In this document: positions 60,107 to 64,000 of the stretch, piece by piece
Position numbering within the stretch: the stretch's first letter is position 1
Layout: every line of letters begins with the position of its first letter
Assembly (NCBI GenBank): GCA_035547425.1
Contig: DASZUU010000055.1
Span: 56,207-120,206 of the forward strand
DNA: 64,000 nucleotides
Direction: 5' to 3'
Source of the DNA: Alloacidobacterium sp035547425
GTDB lineage: Bacteria; Acidobacteriota; Terriglobia; Terriglobales; Acidobacteriaceae
Position numbers and translations under genes: made by a program
Notes under the pieces: model-generated
The model's database searches: none
Told to the model about the DNA's origin: nothing
Seen by the model: the letters and a program-made list of their open reading frames with translations, nothing else

Positions 60107-61135
60107 TCAACCGCCAATATGCACCATGCTGCGTGAAGGCTTGAGAAACCCCGGCTCTCCGATATGATGACGAGCTTCTTTCCGTTCTACCGTAGCGTGG
60201 ATAAAATCAGCCAAAGCCGCATCGTCCGCTCCCGCGCGCATGCGGCGATATAAATCGTGATCGAATTGAGAAAAGAGGCAGGTACGGATTTTTCCGTCGG
60301 AGGTAAGACGGATGCGGCTGCAATGTCCGCAAAACGCCCTTGAAACCGGTGCAATGATGCCGATTTCACCGAGGCCGTCATCGAAGGTGTAGCGCTGCGC
60401 TGTCTCGCTGATTGTGTTTGCTTGCAGCGGCACGACAGGGCGAAACACGCTCAATCGCTTGAGCAGTTCATTGACTGGAATCACCGATGCAGGTGTCCAC
60501 AGGCGGTCTTCTTCGAGCGGCATGAACTCGATAAAGCGCACGATGACACCTTCATCACGTGCAAACTTTGCGAATGGCACGATCTGGTCTTCGTTGAAAC
60601 CGCGCAATAGCACGCAATTCACCTTGATTGGGCCGAGCGCCGCTTTTTGCGCGGCACGAATACCAGCCAACACTTTCTGAAAGCTGCCGGGAACGCGAGT
60701 GATGCGCTCAAACGTGCCCGGGTCTACCGCATCCATGCTCACGGTTACGCGGGTCAGGCCCGCATCTTTCAACGGCTGCGCCAATTCTGCCAACAGATGG
60801 CCATTCGTCGTGAGGGCAAGGTCGAGCGGCTGATTCTCTGCCGCGGTTCGTAACTTTGCCAGCTGCGATACAAGTTCCGGCAGCTCTTTTCGCAGCAGAG
60901 GCTCGCCTCCGGTAAGCCTGACTTTTTCAATTCCAAGGTTGACGAAGAGGCTGACAATGCGCAGGTAGTCGGAAATTGGAAGCTCGGAATATTGCGCGCC
61001 GTCATTTCCGGTACGGCAGTAGACGCACCTATAATTGCAGCGATCCGTCACCGATACCCGAAGATCGGTGATGGCGCGACCATGCTTGTCGATGAGGCGC
61101 GTGCTGCGGACGGGACTGGTGAGGGTTGCTGCCAT
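60107..61135 (-). CDS. moaA: GTP 3',8-cyclase MoaA
   Basis: 342-residue radical SAM enzyme of molybdenum cofactor synthesis. N-terminal cluster motif VTDRCNYRCVYC (Cys33, Cys37, Cys40); C-terminal second cluster FCGHCSRIRLTSDGKIRTCLF with three cysteines; LTGGEPLLRKELPELV; and the C-terminal di-glycine (HIGG) that is needed by MoaA for product release. No other moa, moe or mob genes are in the window, so the pathway is dispersed. Confidence 0.95.
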   Translation of the reverse strand: MAATLTSPVRSTRLIDKHGRAITDLRVSVTDRCNYRCVYCRTGNDGAQYSELPISDYLRIVSLFVNLGIEKVRLTGGEPLLRKELPELVSQLAKLRTAAENQPLDLALTTNGHLLAELAQPLKDAGLTRVTVSMDAVDPGTFERITRVPGSFQKVLAGIRAAQKAALGPIKVNCVLLRGFNEDQIVPFAKFARDEGVIVRFIEFMPLEEDRLWTPASVIPVNELLKRLSVFRPVVPLQANTISETAQRYTFDDGLGEIGIIAPVSRAFCGHCSRIRLTSDGKIRTCLFSQFDHDLYRRMRAGADDAALADFIHATVERKEARHHIGEPGFLKPSRSMVHIGG

Positions 61136-61189
61136 CAGCTGATATCTACTGTATTCGATGCTGCGAGATGAACGATAGATATGAGTGTT

Positions 61190-62185
61190 TCACTTTGACG
61201 CCACGATGGGGGTCAGTGTGTGCTTATTTTCGGGCGAGCGTGGGTCCACGCCGAAGTCCCAGACATCGAGGTTCACTTCCTGCGGAGAAAGCACTTCCAT
61301 GAGCGCGTATTCGCCGAAGCTGAGCTGCTCCCGGGGCACAACTTTCATCCAGCGGCCGCCGGGCATAACCTGTGTTGTAGTCTGCACAATGTTTTCCGAG
61401 TGCGATACTTTGCCCAGCATGCTGATATTCATAGCTGCGACAACTCGTAAATTACGCCGCTGCTGCACGCGGACAATTACATATTGGCTGTTCGGAGAAC
61501 TGTAGTTGTTTTTGTCTATTTTTGCGCTGGCTCCATGGGTATCGACTTTCAGCGCGTCATCGGGCACGGTGTCGTCGGCATTTACATCAAGAGCGACATA
61601 GAGCTCCGGCTGGCCGACATGCAGTTGCACCTTCGCGCGCGCTCCATCGATCTGGATGAGCTGTTTGGTGCCGCCCATGGGATTAAGGGTTGCCTTCAGA
61701 ATGTTGTGGCCCAGGTCTTTATTCAGATCGCCGTTACTTTGCTCCAAACGAACTAATTCCGGAGTTCCCTGAAAGGTGTCCAATACCCAGACACCGCTTT
61801 CGTCGGGAAGCCTCAATCCGGTTGCCACAACGGGCATGCGAGCCTTCTCGGCGTCGCGTTCCTGCTGCTCTTCCTTGTCGATTTCAGCAGCTTCGTTCTG
61901 CTGCGATTGTTCACGGGCAGCTTCTGCAGCTGCCAACACATCCGGAGCGTGTTCCTTGTTCCATTTATCGGTCGCAGGCCAATCGATCAAAGCATTCGGG
62001 ATTTCTTCCCAGTCACCGCCGCGTTCGGCGCTGCGGTAGCGAACCCGATCTCCCTTCACCTCGTACTGGGTAACAATCTGGTAGGAGCCGTCTTTTAGAA
62101 TCAGGCGTTTATCGCCGCCCTGGGCGTAGGCTCCCCCGGAGGGACCCAGTAGAATTACTGCAAGAATGAGAGCCAGATATTTCAT
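61190..62185 (-). CDS. Secreted protein of unknown function
   Basis: 331 residues with a signal peptide (MKYLALILAVILLGPSGGAYA, cut before QGGDK). The first mature region resembles a short SHD1/DUF-type KRLILKDGSYQIVTQYEVKGDRVRYRSAERGGDWEEIPNALIDW segment, common at the N-termini of secreted acidobacterial proteins. An alanine/glutamate-rich helical linker (about 75-115) precedes a beta-rich C-terminal part (VWVLDTFQGTPELVRL ... YALMEVLSPQEVNLDVWDFGVDP). No enzyme motif seen. Upstream of pyrG in divergent orientation. Confidence 0.7.
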   Translation of the reverse strand: MKYLALILAVILLGPSGGAYAQGGDKRLILKDGSYQIVTQYEVKGDRVRYRSAERGGDWEEIPNALIDWPATDKWNKEHAPDVLAAAEAAREQSQQNEAAEIDKEEQQERDAEKARMPVVATGLRLPDESGVWVLDTFQGTPELVRLEQSNGDLNKDLGHNILKATLNPMGGTKQLIQIDGARAKVQLHVGQPELYVALDVNADDTVPDDALKVDTHGASAKIDKNNYSSPNSQYVIVRVQQRRNLRVVAAMNISMLGKVSHSENIVQTTTQVMPGGRWMKVVPREQLSFGEYALMEVLSPQEVNLDVWDFGVDPRSPENKHTLTPIVASK

Positions 62186-62329
62186 AGGCCGCCCTTTTAG
62201 ACGTAAGAGCGTACCACTCTGTTATACCGCACTCTGAATGCCCACTTTCTTTCTTATCAAATTCCGGATAAAATCAATTGTGCCTACCTGGTACGCCAAT
62301 CAAAACCACAAGAAAAAGGTGAAGCAGCG

Positions 62330-63976
62330 ATGTCCGCAAAGTACATCTTTGTGACCGGCGGAGTTGTATCCAGCTTAGGAAAGGGTTTAGCCGCGGCATC
62401 GATCGGCTGCCTGCTGGAAGCACGAGGGTTGAAGGTCAACCTGATGAAGTTTGACCCCTATCTCAATGTCGATCCAGGAACCATGTCGCCGTTCCAGCAC
62501 GGCGAAGTCTTCGTGACCGACGACGGCGCCGAAACCGATCTCGACCTCGGCCATTATGAACGCTTCACCCACGCTCGCCTGACCCGCGACAATAATCTCA
62601 CTACCGGACGCATCTACGAACAAATCATCACGAAAGAGCGCCGTGGAGATTATCTCGGCAAAACTGTCCAGGTCATTCCACACGTCACCAACGAAATCAA
62701 GAATGCCATGCGCAAGGTGGCGGCTGATACGGATGTCGTTATTGTGGAAATTGGCGGCACAGTCGGCGATATTGAATCCCTTCCCTTCCTCGAAGCGATT
62801 CGTCAGATGCGGCAGGAACTTGGGCGTGAGAATACCGTCTTTGTTCACGTCACACTGGTGCCATGGATCAGCGCGGCACAGGAATTGAAGACCAAGCCGA
62901 CGCAACATTCCGTGAAAGAAATGCTATCTATCGGAATCCAGCCCGATATCCTGCTTTGCCGCTGCGACCGTCCGCTTTCGCATGAGATGAAGGGCAAAAT
63001 TGCGCTCTTTTGCAACGTGGAAGAAAAGGCAGTGATCGCCGCGCGAGATGTCGCTTCTATTTATGAAGTTCCGCTCAGTTTTTCGCAGGAAGGCGTCGAT
63101 GCGCTGGTGCTCAAGTACCTGCATATTGCCGCCGGCGATCCGAATCTGAGCCGCTGGAAAGAACTGGTGGAGCGCTGCTACAACCCGAAGGATGAGGTTT
63201 CCATCGGAATCGTCGGCAAATATGTCGAGTACGAAGACAGCTACAAGTCTCTGAAAGAAGCGCTGGTCCACGGTTCGCTGGCACATAATTTGAAGCTGAA
63301 AGTGACGTGGATCGAGGCCGAGGGGCTGGAGGCCGCAAACTACGCAGAGCAGCTGAAGGGATTCGATGGAATTCTGGTTCCCGGCGGCTTCGGCAAGCGC
63401 GGTATTGAAGGCATGCTCAATGCGATTCGTTACGCGCGCGAGAATAAAGTGCCATACTTCGGCATTTGTCTCGGCATGCAGACCGCCTGCATCGAGTTTG
63501 CCCGGAATGTCTGCGGGCTGAACGCAGCGAACTCCAGCGAATTTGACCCGGCGACGCCGCATCGCGTGATTTACAAGCTGCGCGAGCTTACCGGCGTGGA
63601 AGAGATGGGCGGCACCATGCGCCTGGGAGCATGGACCTGCATCCTGCAGCCTGATTCGCTGGCTTACAATGCTTACGGCTCTACTGAAATCAGCGAGCGT
63701 CATCGGCATCGGTATGAGTTCAACCGCGAATATGAAGCGTTGCTGACCGGAGCCGGATTGCGCATTACCGGAACCACGCCGGACGCAACCTATGTGGAAA
63801 TTGTTGAGATTCCCGACCATCCATACTTCCTGGGCTGCCAGTTCCATCCGGAATTTAAATCGAAGCCGCTTGAGCCGCATCCGCTTTTCAGCCGGTTTAT
63901 TCGGGCAAGTTATGAGAACCGCATGGGTGGAACGGAAGCCACCCCGGTGGTGGAAGAAAAAGCTTTACGCTCGTAA
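62330..63976 (+). CDS. pyrG: CTP synthase
   Basis: 548 residues, typical length. N-terminal synthase domain begins MSAKYIFVTGGVVSSLGKGLAAASIG with the nucleotide loop; MRKVAADTDVVIVEIGGTVGDIES follows. The C-terminal glutamine amidotransferase domain shows GGFGKRGIEGML, the nucleophile loop FGICLGMQTACIEFARN and CQFHPEFKSKP with the catalytic His/Glu. It makes CTP from UTP using glutamine. An AAGGTG site precedes the ATG. Complete within the window; only 24 bases follow. Confidence 0.97.
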   Translation: MSAKYIFVTGGVVSSLGKGLAAASIGCLLEARGLKVNLMKFDPYLNVDPGTMSPFQHGEVFVTDDGAETDLDLGHYERFTHARLTRDNNLTTGRIYEQIITKERRGDYLGKTVQVIPHVTNEIKNAMRKVAADTDVVIVEIGGTVGDIESLPFLEAIRQMRQELGRENTVFVHVTLVPWISAAQELKTKPTQHSVKEMLSIGIQPDILLCRCDRPLSHEMKGKIALFCNVEEKAVIAARDVASIYEVPLSFSQEGVDALVLKYLHIAAGDPNLSRWKELVERCYNPKDEVSIGIVGKYVEYEDSYKSLKEALVHGSLAHNLKLKVTWIEAEGLEAANYAEQLKGFDGILVPGGFGKRGIEGMLNAIRYARENKVPYFGICLGMQTACIEFARNVCGLNAANSSEFDPATPHRVIYKLRELTGVEEMGGTMRLGAWTCILQPDSLAYNAYGSTEISERHRHRYEFNREYEALLTGAGLRITGTTPDATYVEIVEIPDHPYFLGCQFHPEFKSKPLEPHPLFSRFIRASYENRMGGTEATPVVEEKALRS

Positions 63977-64000
63977 CTTGTTCTTTTTAAAAAGCGCGCT

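Overview
The window looks like a chromosomal segment of an acidobacterium (Acidobacteriaceae / Terriglobia type). This is an inference from gene content: a DAP-type peptidoglycan cluster, FtsI with a PASTA tail, a KDO phosphatase implying LPS and therefore an outer membrane, an ETF / ETF-quinone oxidoreductase operon, a GH106-like rhamnosidase, and several VCBS/FG-GAP (CRTAC1, ASPIC/UnbV) proteins. No rRNA, tRNA, CRISPR array, insertion sequence or integrase was seen.

Layout. 1-10.3 kb (minus): division and cell-wall (dcw) cluster mraZ-rsmH-ftsL-ftsI-murE-murF-mraY-murD-ftsW (ftsW cut by the window edge), with a likely MraZ box of four decamer-spaced repeats in front of mraZ. 10.5-24 kb: mostly housekeeping and accessory metabolism: a DUF2127 membrane protein and dxs, a dicarboxylate/amino-acid symporter, acetyl-CoA synthetase, an acyl-CoA dehydrogenase, a tandem winged-helix protein, a HAD phosphatase, an SGNH esterase, an MhqO/MhqD-like pair and a nuclease-like orphan. 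24-26.4 kb: a secreted Gly/His/Ser-rich repeat protein and an amidase.

26.4-46 kb is the most unusual part. A minus-strand operon of eight genes (44.9 to 33.75 kb) encodes a His-rich membrane protein, a YtkA/FixH-like lipoprotein, a NapH/NosR-like membrane polyferredoxin, a membrane-anchored periplasmic protein, a TPR-VCBS-UnbV lipoprotein of 1178 residues, a membrane-anchored UnbV protein, an RnfD/UnbU-like membrane protein and a CRTAC1 lipoprotein. Facing it is a plus-strand operon of three genes (asparagine-synthetase-like, radical SAM, flavin-dependent-halogenase-like), and beside that lies a second TPR-VCBS-UnbV protein of 1141 residues. UnbU and UnbV were named from enediyne clusters, but no polyketide synthase is present. 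I infer a membrane electron-transfer module serving large extracytoplasmic beta-propeller proteins, next to a small-molecule or peptide tailoring operon.

46-51.2 kb (plus): an importer operon of NrtA/TauA type with two distinct permeases, followed by a secreted HMA-domain protein and a DUF169 protein, preceded by a gene-poor stretch with a strong terminator, a direct repeat and a decayed flavoprotein fragment. 51.2-56 kb (minus): etfB - small membrane protein - etfA - ETF-QO - GNAT - Lys-rich small protein, which would carry electrons from acyl-CoA dehydrogenases (such as that at 17.4 kb) to quinone. 56-64 kb: kdsC, a GH106-like glycosidase, two small zinc-ribbon proteins, moaA, a secreted protein of unknown function and pyrG.
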